Source: DATAXI01 sp036266845
GTDB lineage: Bacteria; Verrucomicrobiota; Verrucomicrobiia; Chthoniobacterales; Chthoniobacteraceae
DNA length: 52,597 bases
Assembly (NCBI GenBank): GCA_036266845.1
Contig: DATAXI010000264.1
Coordinates: forward strand, 1-52,597
Direction of reading: 5' to 3'
Shown: positions 15,898 to 25,182 of the stretch, in pieces
Numbering within the stretch: the stretch's first letter is position 1
Layout of the letters: the number at the start of each line of letters is the position of its first letter
Program-made: the position numbers and the translations under genes
Notes under the pieces: model-generated
Databases searched by the model: none
The model's input: the letters and a program-made list of their open reading frames with translations, nothing else
What the model was told of the DNA's origin: nothing

Positions 15898-17118
15898 ATG
15901 CCAGCCCTTCCTTCCACCAGCCCCTCATTGGAGAGGGAAAGAACTCCAGACGCCTCGCGGCAACTGCGGATCGTCCCGCGCGCGAGTCGAGATCCTCGCG
16001 TCGCATTGGCCCACCACTGGCTGGTTGGGATGCGCGGGGGTGAGAAAGTGCTTGAGCAGCTCTGCATGCTCTTTCCCGGGGCGCCCATATACGCCCTGGT
16101 ATCCGATCGCTCCCGGCTCAGCGATTTGATTCGCTCGCATCCGATTCGCGAATCCTTTCTCCAGCGGCTGCCACAGGCGTCCCGGCGTTACAAGTCGCTG
16201 CTGCCGCTTTTCCCAACCGCTCTCGCGGCGATGCGGGTGGATTGCGATGCGGATTTTCTTTTCAGTTCGGACGCGAGCGTGCTCAAAGGATTATCCTATG
16301 ACCCGCGGATACCGCACGTGTGCTATTGTCACTCGCCGCCGCGTTATCTTTGGGAGCTACAGGAGACCTATCTCCGCCAGACCAACGGCCTGGGCGCCGT
16401 GGGCCGCGCGGCCTTCCGCGCAATTACCCCTTATGTCCGGGAATTTGACCGGCGCGCAGCCGGGCGGGTGACCCATTTCATCGGGAACTCGCGATTCGTC
16501 GAGAAACGCATCCGGACCGTTTATGGGCGGGATGCGGCGGTGATTTATCCGCCCGTCGCAGTCGGTGATTTTTGTCCGGACCGGCCCGCGGAGGATTTCT
16601 ATCTTATCGTTTCGGAGTTGGTGGCGTACAAGCGGGTGGATCTTGCCATCGAGGCATTCAACCGGACGGGTAAGAAGCTTGTAGTCCTGGGCGATGGCGC
16701 GGAAGGCGCCGCGCTGAGGGCGCGTGCGAATTCAAACATTGAATTCCTCGGACGCCAGCCCTTCGACGTATTGCGGAGTTACTTCGAACGCTGCCGGGCT
16801 TTTATCCATCCACAAATCGAGGATTTTGGAATTACGGCCGTGGAAGCCCAGGCGGCGGGCCGGCCGGTATTGGCGCTGCGGCAGGGGGGCGCGCTCGAGA
16901 CGGTGGTTGAAGGTGTCACCGGGCTTTTCTTTGATGAGCAGACGCCGGAGAGTCTGGCGGGCTGTATTGAGGAATTTGAGAATCGCGCATTCTCCGCCGC
17001 GAAATGCCGTGAGAACGCGGAGCGTTTCCGGCCCGAAGTGTTTCGCGATGCCATCCGGCATTTTCTCAGCGAGCATTTTCCGGGACTCTTTCCCCCCGGT
17101 TGGGAGCCGGCCGCCTGA
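15898..17118 (+). CDS. GT4-family glycosyltransferase
   Basis: About 406 residues of GT-B type. The N-terminal domain shows VALAHHWLVGMRGGEKVLE and the CYCHSPPRYLWE motif. The C-terminal domain shows YLIVSELVAYKRVDLAI, VVLGDGAEG and EDFGITAVEAQAAGRP, with the E-x7-E donor clamp. The same family architecture (HSPPRYLW / CHNPTRFLW) recurs in the gene at 36796-37938, so the two polysaccharide loci each have one. The family includes mannosyltransferases of the WbaZ type; the donor sugar here is not provable. Start ATG at 15898 is the first one after the hairpin, and the open frame further upstream is only a shadow of the co-polymerase gene. A terminator hairpin overlaps its stop. Confidence 0.93.
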   Translation: MPALPSTSPSLERERTPDASRQLRIVPRASRDPRVALAHHWLVGMRGGEKVLEQLCMLFPGAPIYALVSDRSRLSDLIRSHPIRESFLQRLPQASRRYKSLLPLFPTALAAMRVDCDADFLFSSDASVLKGLSYDPRIPHVCYCHSPPRYLWELQETYLRQTNGLGAVGRAAFRAITPYVREFDRRAAGRVTHFIGNSRFVEKRIRTVYGRDAAVIYPPVAVGDFCPDRPAEDFYLIVSELVAYKRVDLAIEAFNRTGKKLVVLGDGAEGAALRARANSNIEFLGRQPFDVLRSYFERCRAFIHPQIEDFGITAVEAQAAGRPVLALRQGGALETVVEGVTGLFFDEQTPESLAGCIEEFENRAFSAAKCRENAERFRPEVFRDAIRHFLSEHFPGLFPPGWEPAA

Positions 17119-17132
17119 GCGGCGGCCGTCCC
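17102..17132. terminator. Hairpin terminator between convergent genes
   Basis: The stem CGGCCGCC (17108-17115) / GGCGGCCG (17121-17128) has loop TGAGC and an outer GGGA/TCCC extension (17102-17105 / 17129-17132) with a two-base bulge. The stop codon of the glycosyltransferase gene sits in the loop. A T/C-rich stretch (GATTCTCTTCCCCC) follows on the plus strand. It separates this gene from the convergent response regulator. Confidence 0.7.
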
Positions 17133-17146
17133 GATTCTCTTCCCCC

Positions 17147-17830
17147 TTACGCTTCCACAATCGCGTTGCGCACGGCGTAACGCACCAGGTCCGCAACGGA
17201 CCGGAAGTTCATCTTCCGCATGATACCGGTGCGGTAGCTTTCCGCGGCGCGCTCATTCACGCCCAGGTTCGTGGCCAGTTGGCGATTGGTCTCGCCGAGG
17301 GCCACGCGGCGCACGATCTCGGTTTCCAGCTCATTCAATTGACGCGGAATCATGGCTCCCTCCACAACGGAATTGCCGAATATCATTTCTGATACCCTGG
17401 CTGAGAAATAACATTTGTGCTGTGCCAGGGCGCGGATTGCCGCCGGCACATGGCCCAGTGATTCAGTTTTGAGAATCACGCCCTTGGCGCCGGAGGCGAG
17501 CGCCTCGCGGATCGTGTCGTCGCATTCCATGCCGGTAAAAATGGCGATTTCGCAGTCGGGCAGCTCGCGCCGGATTTTTCTCGCGCATGCCAGGCCGCTC
17601 ATTCCCTTCATCACAAGATCCAGGATCGCGACCTGGGGTCCGTAAAACCGGGCTTTTGCCAGGGCATCCCCGCCGCTGCTGGCCGTGGCGCAGACTTCCA
17701 TGTCCAATTGGGCGGCAACGATTCGTTCCACACTGGTACAGACGATTTCGTGGTCATCAGCGATCAGCACGCGTACCGGGATTGCGACCGTGGAATCGGG
17801 AGACTGGGGAAGTGAATTCGATGAAATCAT
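17147..17830 (-). CDS. NarL/FixJ-type response regulator
   Basis: About 227 residues from MISSNSL. The receiver domain (about 18-135) shows VLIADDHE, phosphoacceptor D in VAILDLVMKG and K in GVILKTES. A LuxR-type helix-turn-helix follows (about 158-222): LNELETEIVRRVALGETNRQLATNLGV, then ERAAESYRTGIMRKM. The usual LT.RE.EVL entry is replaced by LNELETEIV. The C-terminus SVADLVRYAVRN closely matches the regulator at 26255-26908 (SIADLVRYAIRN), so these are paralogues at the two ends of the exopolysaccharide locus. No cognate kinase gene is adjacent, making it an orphan. It probably controls the flanking polysaccharide genes; it lies on the opposite strand with a ~200-bp divergent promoter region on its 5' side. 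Confidence 0.93.
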   Translation of the reverse strand: MISSNSLPQSPDSTVAIPVRVLIADDHEIVCTSVERIVAAQLDMEVCATASSGGDALAKARFYGPQVAILDLVMKGMSGLACARKIRRELPDCEIAIFTGMECDDTIREALASGAKGVILKTESLGHVPAAIRALAQHKCYFSARVSEMIFGNSVVEGAMIPRQLNELETEIVRRVALGETNRQLATNLGVNERAAESYRTGIMRKMNFRSVADLVRYAVRNAIVEA

Positions 17831-18030
17831 GAAAGGATAAGCAGCAGGAACGGCTCCCCGCGGGCATTGGAGAATTCCGCATGCCGAAATGTTGGATTTA
17901 CGGAAGGGAATCCCGGTTTGCCCCATGCCGGAGTCCATAGTTTTCCCATATTATTATGAGGGATTTGGGGATCCGTGATGCTGCGGATTCTGCTCATTGA
18001 AGGATCATACACAGCAAGCCGTTACCGCAG

Positions 18031-18510
18031 ATGAACCCGACCTTAAAAACACTTACTCCAACGCACATGCAAAACGTACCCAACCATAGCAATCAGTCAA
18101 ATTCACAGAAGAGCTACTCCGTCGTCATTGCCGAGGACGACCGCATCATGGCCGACTTGATGGCAATGAACCTGCGCCGGCTGGGCCATCGCGTGGCAGG
18201 GATCGCCGCCAATGGCAAGGAAGCCGTGACAATGGCCTTGAAGACGCGGCCCGACGTCATGGTGATGGATATCCATATGCCCATCCTCGATGGCTTCCAG
18301 GCCGCGCGGGAAATCCTGACGAATTATCCGGTTCCGGTGGTGCTGATGTCCGGAATGTCTGATGCAAGGGCTGCGTCGCGCGCGGCGGATCTCAACATCA
18401 TCTCCTACCTCGTCAAGCCGTTCAGCCCCGCGCAATTGAAAATCGCGGTGCACCTGGCCGTCGCACAATTCCGCGGACTCGCCGCCTCTGAAATTGTTTC
18501 CGCGGCATGA
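18031..18510 (+). CDS. CheY/AmiR-like receiver protein coupled to initiating transferase
   Basis: 159 residues with one receiver domain (about 30-150): VVIAEDDRIMADLMAMNLRRLG, phosphoacceptor D in VMVMDIHMPILDGF, switch S in VVLMSGMS and K in YLVKPFSP. No DNA-binding or enzymatic output domain is visible. The polar N-terminal ~27 residues may be dispensable; ATG at 18067 is an alternative start. It overlaps the next gene, the polyprenyl-phosphate glycosylphosphotransferase, by four bases (ATGA), so the two are translationally coupled. I infer that it may control the first committed step of the polymer by protein contact. That is a hypothesis from gene order only. Confidence 0.92.
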   Translation: MNPTLKTLTPTHMQNVPNHSNQSNSQKSYSVVIAEDDRIMADLMAMNLRRLGHRVAGIAANGKEAVTMALKTRPDVMVMDIHMPILDGFQAAREILTNYPVPVVLMSGMSDARAASRAADLNIISYLVKPFSPAQLKIAVHLAVAQFRGLAASEIVSAA

Positions 18511-19988
18511 TTCCAAATATCGCCATTCATCCTTCGGCGGCGGAAGCGGTCATCCCGCTGGAGCCGGCCGAGGTCCGGAAAAGCCGGAAGCGCTGGGCCG
18601 ATCACATCGCAAGCGATGCGGTGACGGTCTGCGCGGCAGCGGGAGACGCGGCGATTGCCTTTCTTTCGCTTTGGATTGTCTTCCACACGGACCTTGCGGT
18701 CACCGCGCGCGTGGATGCGCTTTTTAATCGCGGCGGAGTGTACGCGGTCTTTGGCGCGATGACTTTGGTTTCGGTTATCTCCGCCGGGGGAATCTACAGC
18801 CGCCGCCGTTTGCTTCATTTGCGGAAGGTCCTTTCCCGGCTGGTGCGCGGCGGGATCCTATGGTCGCTGTTTTACATCGGGTTCATCACGCTGGTGGCGG
18901 GTTTCTCCATTTCCACGCTCAAGTTTGCCGCTGCCACCATCGGCCTTGGCGCGGCGGGGCTTATCTCATGGCGCCTGCTTCTTTATCGTGTGATCAGTGA
19001 TGAATCGATTGCTTCCCGCCTTCGCCAGCGCATTCTTCTCATTGGCTGGACTCCGGAGGCCGGCCGGCTTTCGCAATCCGTGTGGCAGTACCGCACCGAC
19101 CCTTGCGAGATCGTCGGTTATGTCGATCTCGGCGATTCCGATGCCACCTATGGATCGCCGGCGAATATCCCTTTCATGGGAACCATCGCCGATCTGCCGC
19201 GCATCTTCGAGCAGCATGACATCAATGTGGCGTGGCTCGCGGATGTGAACAGGAACGTGGGCGCCATCCCGCAACTTACCGCCCAGTGCGAAAGGGAGAT
19301 GGTCGAGTTCAAGATCATCCCTTCTTACTTCCCGATTCTCCTTTCCGCCATCCACGTGGAGACAGTGGGCGGCACTCCGATCCTCGGCGTTGACAGGCTG
19401 CCGCTGAATTTTCTGCATCTGCGCATTCTCAAACGGCTGATTGATTTTGCCGGCGGTCTTCTCGGCATGATTCTCACTGCGCCCATTATTGCGGCTTTCT
19501 GCGCGATTGTTTACCTGGAATCTCCGGGGGCGGTTTTCTACCGGCAGACGCGGACAGGGCGGAAAGGGAAGCCGTTTCAAATCCTCAAAATCCGCTCGAT
19601 GCGGCTGGATGCGGAGAAGGCGGGCAGGCCCGGCTGGACAACGAAGGATGATCCGCGGCGGCTTCGCATCGGCGCATTCATGCGCAAGTGGAATATCGAT
19701 GAGTTGCCGCAATTCTGGAATGTGATGACGGGCGAGATGAGCCTTGTCGGGCCGCGCCCGGAGCGTCCGGAACTGATCAGCAATTTCAAGCACGAGATCG
19801 AGCATTACAACGCGCGGCATACCGTGAAGCCGGGCGTGACGGGATGGGCGCAGGTAAACGGCCTGCGTGGCGATACCGATCTCTCTGACCGCATCCGCCA
19901 CGATATCTATTACATGGAACATTGGAGTCTGCTCTTTGATCTCCGGATCATGTTCATGACTTTCTTTCGACACGCGAACGCCTGCTGA
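18507..19988 (+). CDS. Undecaprenyl-phosphate glycosylphosphotransferase (initiating enzyme)
   Basis: 493 residues of the WbaP/WcaJ/CpsE type. Four or five N-terminal membrane segments (about 45-165) are followed by a nucleotide-binding-like domain (about 170-290) and then a reentrant membrane helix. The catalytic bacterial sugar transferase domain (about 305-490) carries LKRLIDFAGGLLGMI, GKPFQILKIRSM, WNIDELPQFWNVM, GEMSLVGPRPE, VKPGVTGWAQVNGLRG and DIYYMEHWSLLFDL. It transfers a sugar-1-phosphate from a nucleotide sugar to undecaprenyl phosphate, which starts repeat-unit synthesis at the inner membrane. The donor (glucose or galactose) is not determined. It overlaps the receiver gene upstream and ends five bases before the flippase gene. 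A second enzyme of the kind is at 37960. Confidence 0.95.
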   Translation: MIPNIAIHPSAAEAVIPLEPAEVRKSRKRWADHIASDAVTVCAAAGDAAIAFLSLWIVFHTDLAVTARVDALFNRGGVYAVFGAMTLVSVISAGGIYSRRRLLHLRKVLSRLVRGGILWSLFYIGFITLVAGFSISTLKFAAATIGLGAAGLISWRLLLYRVISDESIASRLRQRILLIGWTPEAGRLSQSVWQYRTDPCEIVGYVDLGDSDATYGSPANIPFMGTIADLPRIFEQHDINVAWLADVNRNVGAIPQLTAQCEREMVEFKIIPSYFPILLSAIHVETVGGTPILGVDRLPLNFLHLRILKRLIDFAGGLLGMILTAPIIAAFCAIVYLESPGAVFYRQTRTGRKGKPFQILKIRSMRLDAEKAGRPGWTTKDDPRRLRIGAFMRKWNIDELPQFWNVMTGEMSLVGPRPERPELISNFKHEIEHYNARHTVKPGVTGWAQVNGLRGDTDLSDRIRHDIYYMEHWSLLFDLRIMFMTFFRHANAC

Positions 19989-19993
19989 TCGCC

Positions 19994-21460
19994 ATGGATA
20001 CAAGGGAAAACAGAGACACCGGCGGTGAGGATGTCCGGAAGAGGGCGTCGCGCGGCATTGGCTGGTCCGGCATCCAGCAGATCGCGAATAACGGCATGGC
20101 GTTCCTGACGTACGGCCTGCTTGCGCGCCTGTTGCCGCCGGGCGATTTCGGCCTGCTGGCGTTTGCCTCCGTCTTTACGGCATTCCTCCAGCTCTTCATC
20201 GATCAGGGCATCGCGGATGCCGTCGTACAGCGCACTGAGACGCGGGCCGGGCATTTCAGCGCGGCGTTTTGGTTCAATATGGCGGTGAGCGGCGCGCTTT
20301 CCGCGGTGCTGTGCCTGGTCTCCGGGCCCATCGCTTCCATCACCCATCAGCCGGGCCTTGCGGGAATTCTCCGCGGGCTGGCGCCGCTGCTGGTGCTTTC
20401 CGCGCTGGGCGGTATTCATGCTTCGATCCTGAAGCGCCGCCTCGAGTTCAAGCTGCTTGCGATCCAAAATCTGGTCTGCACCATGGCGGGCGGTCTTGCG
20501 GCGGTGATCTCCGCTTTTTCCGGACTCGGTGTCTGGAGCCTGGTCATCCAGCAGCTTACTTACTCCTCGCTGGCGGCGGTGATGCTCTGGTGGGCGGAGC
20601 CATGGCGTCCGGACCTTTCCTTTTCCCGCCAGGATTTAAAGGACCTTGCGCCGTTTGCCATGCATATCACGTCGAGCGCGTTTCTGGATTTCTTTAACCG
20701 GCGCTCGGATGATTTTCTCATTGGCTGTTTCCTTGGGCCGGCGGTGCTGGGTTACTACAGTCTCGCCTACCGGTTGCTCCTCACCTTTACGCGGCTCATT
20801 AATTCGCCATTCAATGTCGTGGCGTTCTCGGCATTCTCCCGCTTGCAATCGGACGCGGGCGAGTTGCGGCGTTTCTTCAACCAATTGACTCATCTCACCG
20901 GGGCGGTCGCCTTTCCGGTTTTCCTTGGGCTGGCCGCGATTGCGCCGGAGTTTCTCACCGCGATGTTTGGCCAGCGCTGGGCGATGGCCGCGCCGGTGCT
21001 GCGCATCCTGTGCTTCGTGGGCATCCTGCATTGCGTCGCGTTTCTTCACGGCGCCCTGCTGCGCGCGGTGGGCCGGGCCGGGTGGCAGATGTGGTTTACC
21101 CTGGGCGGCGCGCTGACCAATGTCATCGGCTTCTACTGTTTCGTCCACTGGGGCGTGCTTTATGTGGCGGGCTGGTATGTGGCCAGCGCCTATCTTTGGC
21201 TGGCCGCGGACCTGGGAATGATCCGCAGGGTCCTGGGGCATTCCACGCTTTCCTATCTCGGCCGCTTCACGGGCCCGGTGCTCAAGGGGCTGGGCGTCGC
21301 GGGCGCCGTCCTGCTCCTGCACGCGGCGATTCCCGCTTCGGCGCCGGCGCTCTGGCGATTCGCGGCGGAGGCCGCGGCGGCTGTCACCGTCTTCGCCTGC
21401 ACCAATCCTTCACTCGTATTCAACCCTCTCGGAACTCTCCGCGAAATCGCAGCCAAATGA
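19994..21460 (+). CDS. Wzx-type flippase (MOP superfamily)
   Basis: 488 residues with about 12-14 hydrophobic segments. The N-terminus has RGIGWSGIQQIANNGMAF and LLPPGDFGLLAFASVF, the usual pattern of polysaccharide-synthase/MATE-like PST transporters (compare WzxC, AmsL). It should move the finished lipid-linked repeat unit across the inner membrane for polymerisation by the locus polymerase. It lies between the initiating transferase and a GT4 gene and overlaps the latter by four bases (ATGA). It is the only flippase in the window, although two polysaccharide loci are present. Confidence 0.93.
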   Translation: MDTRENRDTGGEDVRKRASRGIGWSGIQQIANNGMAFLTYGLLARLLPPGDFGLLAFASVFTAFLQLFIDQGIADAVVQRTETRAGHFSAAFWFNMAVSGALSAVLCLVSGPIASITHQPGLAGILRGLAPLLVLSALGGIHASILKRRLEFKLLAIQNLVCTMAGGLAAVISAFSGLGVWSLVIQQLTYSSLAAVMLWWAEPWRPDLSFSRQDLKDLAPFAMHITSSAFLDFFNRRSDDFLIGCFLGPAVLGYYSLAYRLLLTFTRLINSPFNVVAFSAFSRLQSDAGELRRFFNQLTHLTGAVAFPVFLGLAAIAPEFLTAMFGQRWAMAAPVLRILCFVGILHCVAFLHGALLRAVGRAGWQMWFTLGGALTNVIGFYCFVHWGVLYVAGWYVASAYLWLAADLGMIRRVLGHSTLSYLGRFTGPVLKGLGVAGAVLLLHAAIPASAPALWRFAAEAAAAVTVFACTNPSLVFNPLGTLREIAAK

Positions 21461-22695
21461 ACACATCCAAACGTATTCTCGTCATCTCGCATCTGCCCAT
21501 CATGCCGGCCACCGCCGGAAACAAGATCCGTGTGTGGGCGCTCATGAACAACCTCCGCGCGCTGGGCCACGATGTCTGGTTCATGGGCCTGGGTCTCAAG
21601 CCCGCCGAGGAGCAGGCGATCCGCGCCGCATGGGGCGATAACCTCATCGTGGTGCCGCATCTCAAGGCGCGGCACATCCGGCCGATCTCCCTTGGCATCA
21701 AACGCTGGCTGCTGGACCGCGCGATCAGTAACGGCTGGGTTAATGCCGATCTCGACTACCGCATCTGGCCGCATTGGGACGAGGCGATCCGCAAGGTGGC
21801 GGGGGAACAAAAGTTCGACGTGGTGATGGCGGAGTATGTCTTTTATTCAAAGGCGCTGCTCCATTTCGACGGCGCAATCAAGGTGATCGATACGCACGAC
21901 GTTTTCACCGACCGCGCGCAGAAGCTGCGTGCGAGGAATATCAAGAGCTATTACTGGAGCCTGCCGCGCGCTGAGGAGGCTCGCGGCCTGGCGCGCGCGG
22001 ATGTCATCCTGGCCATCCAGAAGCACGAGGCGGCATTTTTCCAGGAGCTTACCGAAGGCAGGAAACGGGTGATGGTGGCCGGCCATACGGTGGCGCTGCG
22101 GCCTCTGCCCGCGGTGGGCGGCGCCGGGAAGAATATGCTCTTTGTCGGTACGCGCTACGCGGCAAATGTGGATGGAGTAAAATTCTTCATCGAGAAGGTG
22201 CTGCCGCTGGTGCACAAGAAATACCCGGAGGCGCGCCTGCTGGTGGCGGGCACCGTTTGCGGCGCGCTGCGAGCCGGAACGCCGGGGGTTGAATTGCTGG
22301 GAGTGGTGGATGATCTGGACGAGGCATACCGGCGGGCTGCCATTGTGGTAAACCCGGTGCTCACCGGCACCGGTCTCAAGACAAAGACTGTGGAGGCGCT
22401 GGGCCATGCGAAGGCTCTGGTTACCACGGCGTGCGGCGCGGAGGGAATCGAGGATGCCGCCGGAGAGGCATTCCTGATGGCGGACGATCCCGCGCAGATG
22501 GCGGCGCACATCGCCGGCCTGCTGCAATCACCCGCGCGCGCAGACCATCTTGCGCAATGCGGATTCCATTTTGCCGCGGAGTGGAACGAGGCGCAGATCG
22601 AAACCCTGCGCCGGTTGCCACTGCCGGCGGACGCAGGCGCGGCGGAGTCTGGCGGGAAAACCGCCGGAGTGTTGGAAACGCTCGCCCACCACTGA
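21457..22695 (+). CDS. GT4-like glycosyltransferase
   Basis: 412 residues of GT-B type (Glyco_trans_1_4-like). The N-terminal domain opens with ILVISHLPIMPATAGNKIRV, a typical acceptor-side loop, and includes VIDTHDVFTDRAQ. The C-terminal domain has NMLFVGTRYAANVDGVKFF, LLVAGTVCG and TGTGLKTKTVEALGHAKALV, the family-specific donor motif in which the usual E-x7-E is altered to keep one glutamate. The start ATG at 21457 overlaps the flippase stop. The C-terminal ~25 residues (Ala/Gly-rich) look dispensable. Likely extends the lipid-linked repeat unit; the sugar is unknown. Confidence 0.92.
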   Translation: MNTSKRILVISHLPIMPATAGNKIRVWALMNNLRALGHDVWFMGLGLKPAEEQAIRAAWGDNLIVVPHLKARHIRPISLGIKRWLLDRAISNGWVNADLDYRIWPHWDEAIRKVAGEQKFDVVMAEYVFYSKALLHFDGAIKVIDTHDVFTDRAQKLRARNIKSYYWSLPRAEEARGLARADVILAIQKHEAAFFQELTEGRKRVMVAGHTVALRPLPAVGGAGKNMLFVGTRYAANVDGVKFFIEKVLPLVHKKYPEARLLVAGTVCGALRAGTPGVELLGVVDDLDEAYRRAAIVVNPVLTGTGLKTKTVEALGHAKALVTTACGAEGIEDAAGEAFLMADDPAQMAAHIAGLLQSPARADHLAQCGFHFAAEWNEAQIETLRRLPLPADAGAAESGGKTAGVLETLAHH

Positions 22696-22700
22696 CGCTC

Positions 22701-23801
22701 ATGCGCATCCTTGCCCTTCCCGCATTTAAGAACCGGCGCGAAAATCCGTACAACGCCGCCCTTTACTTCGCGCTTCAGAAACTTCGCGGCGTATCAGTTG
22801 CCGAGTTTTCCAACGCCCGGCTGTTTACCGGGCGGTGGGACATCCTGCACATCCATTGGCCCGATGCGCCGCTGCACCGGCGCAGCGCAATGAGCGCCGC
22901 ACTTTATGCGCTGCTGCTTATCATCCGCGTCCGTTGGGCAAGGATGATGGGCACAAAGATTGTGTGGACGGTTCACAATCTTCGCTCACATCACACCGCG
23001 CACCCCAGGGTCGAGCGATGGCTCTGGAAAAAATTTGTCCCGCTGGTTGACGGCTGCATCCACCTCAGCCATGCGGGCAAGGCGATGGCGCTGGAAAGCA
23101 TTCCGGCTTTGGCGGGCAAGAGCCACAGCGTGGTGCCGCACGGGCACTACCGTGGATTTTATCGCGATGAATGCGAGCGGGGCGAGGCGAGGATGCTGCT
23201 GGGCATTCGCCCGGACGCGCCCGTCATCGCCTTTGTCGGCCAGATCAAGGCGTACAAGAATGTCCCGGGCCTCATTCGCGCTTTCATCGATGCAAAACAT
23301 CCGCGCGCCGTCCTTTTGATTGCGGGGCGTCCCGGGGATGCCGCATTGGAGGAGGAACTGCGGGCAATGACCAATCATCCGCGGATTATCTGCCACTTTG
23401 GCCTCATTCCGGACCACCGGATGCATCTCTATCTCAGTGCTTGCGACCTCGCGGTGTTTCCGTATCGCGAAATTCTAAATTCCGGCTCCGCGATTCTCTC
23501 GCTTTCATTCAACAGGCCCGCGCTGGTCCCGGCCCGCGGGGCAATGGCAGAATTGCGAGACATGGCCGGCCCGGAGTGGGTTTATACCTACGACAGCGTA
23601 CTTACCAGCCCTACGCTGATCGAGGCCTTGGAGGGTGCGCGCCGGACCGGAAGGCCGGAATCATGCAATCTGGCAGAATTAGATTGGCGGGAAGTCGCGG
23701 CGGGTACGCTCGCTGCTTATGAAAATGTATTGAAAGGCATCGAGCGCGTGGCAATTGCCGAAAGTGAGCGCAGCAGCCTGACGACGACATTCCATGGTTA
23801 G
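22701..23801 (+). CDS. GT-B glycosyltransferase
   Basis: 366 residues. The N-terminal part has DILHIHWPDAPL and VWTVHNLRSHH, motifs seen in a group of exopolysaccharide glycosyltransferases that resemble GT4 but have a shortened donor domain. The C-terminal part has VIAFVGQIKAYKNVPGLIRA, LLIAGRPGD and CDLAVFPYREILNSGSAILS, in place of the common E-x7-E clamp. It begins six bases after the previous gene and overlaps the polymerase-like gene by eight bases, so it belongs to the same transcript. I cannot assign a sugar or linkage. Confidence 0.88.
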   Translation: MRILALPAFKNRRENPYNAALYFALQKLRGVSVAEFSNARLFTGRWDILHIHWPDAPLHRRSAMSAALYALLLIIRVRWARMMGTKIVWTVHNLRSHHTAHPRVERWLWKKFVPLVDGCIHLSHAGKAMALESIPALAGKSHSVVPHGHYRGFYRDECERGEARMLLGIRPDAPVIAFVGQIKAYKNVPGLIRAFIDAKHPRAVLLIAGRPGDAALEEELRAMTNHPRIICHFGLIPDHRMHLYLSACDLAVFPYREILNSGSAILSLSFNRPALVPARGAMAELRDMAGPEWVYTYDSVLTSPTLIEALEGARRTGRPESCNLAELDWREVAAGTLAAYENVLKGIERVAIAESERSSLTTTFHG

Positions 23802-25179
23802 TACAATTTCCACTCCATATTTGCCACAGACAGACCGGCTCGGCCTGCTGCATCGCGGCATCGCCGTCGCGATGATCCTGTTTTTGATATTTTACCTTTC
23901 CGTATCGGTGACATTGGCCGATCCGAAATTGGGAATATTGATTGCGGTAAGCTGCCTCTTTCTCGGAGGCAAACGGCTTCTCGAGCCGCACATCTGGCCG
24001 ATCCTCGCGATCATCTGCTACAATACCTTCCTGGCCATCTTCTTTCCGGGGCCGAGGCCGGATATCGGCCTGATGATGGCGCATCCTTTGTATGAGCTGG
24101 ACTGTGCGCTCCTTGCGGCGCTGGTTCTGGGCGGTCAGCCGCTGGGACGGCAATATCTGCTTTTGCTGGGCATTCTCGCCGTCAGCCTTTTTGGAACGAT
24201 CGGAGATCTTACCGGCCACGACATGACCGCGCTGCTGCCGTTCCAGATGCCGGAGGACGATTATTTTGACAAGGTCACGATGCTTCAGGGAGGGATCGCC
24301 CGCGTCCGCGGATTCTTCCCGGAATCGGGAGTGCTCGGAGCGGTTTCGCTTGGCATTACAAGCATGACGATACTTGGCACGTTGATATTGATTCGCCTCC
24401 GGGCAAACCTCCGGTTCGCCTGGGCGGGGCTGCTGGCCACGGCTCCCATGGGAGGCGCCATCTTCCTCCTTACTGTCACCAAGACTGGCTTGATGATGGT
24501 GGGCGCGGCGGTTGTCGGTTACCTCGCGGTCCTCTTTGTGGCGCGCAATCCGCGCTGCCGCTTCTTCGCGTGCGTCAGCTTTGTCCTGGCAGTCGTGGCG
24601 TGCGCCGCGTTCCTGAGCATCCCGTCCAGCCTTACCGGTTATCTTCGCGGTGAGATTGCCGCGATGATGCATCCGGATCAAATGGGCGCCGCGATGGCCA
24701 GCCATTCCGGGATGATTACGCGCCTCAAGTGCTGGATGCTCGCATTTACCAGCCTGAAATATTATCCGCTGGGCGTAGGACCGTACGGGCTGGGCTCGGT
24801 GATTTCCAAGGCAGGGGAAGGGGGCTTTACCAGCGAGATGCGTTTCTTTTTCTCCCGCGACGTATTTGGGCTGAAGAATACCTTCGCAAATCTGATCTCC
24901 CAGTGCGGCATGGTGGGACTCGGCTTGCTTGGTTACTGGCTCTGGATCGCATTTATCAAGCCGATCCGCCACTTGCTTGCCGACGGCTCAAGCCGCGGCG
25001 CGATCATCGGAGGCATTTATGGCGCATCCGCGGTGGCATCGCTCGCATTCATGTTCTCTTGCGAGCTCTATCCTTCACTCGCCTTTATTCTTGTCCTGAA
25101 ATTTCACGCCGATGCTGTCGCCCAGGCCTGCGCGCGGGCGGCGGAAGCGGAAGCCGATGAAGCTGAAACTCTAGCCTGA
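23794..25179 (+). CDS. Wzy/O-antigen ligase-like polymerase
   Basis: 461 residues with about ten to twelve membrane segments and a large loop near 270-360 containing PLGVGPYGLGSVI, followed by FANLISQCGMVGLGLLGYWLW. The short G-rich motif in a periplasmic loop followed by a helix pair is characteristic of the O-antigen ligase/polymerase superfamily. In a Wzx/Wzy system it would join repeat units in the periplasm. The C-terminus is a charged Ala/Glu-rich tail. Family members are very divergent, so polymerase rather than ligase is inferred from the locus. Confidence 0.82.
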   Translation: MVSTISTPYLPQTDRLGLLHRGIAVAMILFLIFYLSVSVTLADPKLGILIAVSCLFLGGKRLLEPHIWPILAIICYNTFLAIFFPGPRPDIGLMMAHPLYELDCALLAALVLGGQPLGRQYLLLLGILAVSLFGTIGDLTGHDMTALLPFQMPEDDYFDKVTMLQGGIARVRGFFPESGVLGAVSLGITSMTILGTLILIRLRANLRFAWAGLLATAPMGGAIFLLTVTKTGLMMVGAAVVGYLAVLFVARNPRCRFFACVSFVLAVVACAAFLSIPSSLTGYLRGEIAAMMHPDQMGAAMASHSGMITRLKCWMLAFTSLKYYPLGVGPYGLGSVISKAGEGGFTSEMRFFFSRDVFGLKNTFANLISQCGMVGLGLLGYWLWIAFIKPIRHLLADGSSRGAIIGGIYGASAVASLAFMFSCELYPSLAFILVLKFHADAVAQACARAAEAEADEAETLA

Positions 25180-25182
25180 CCC

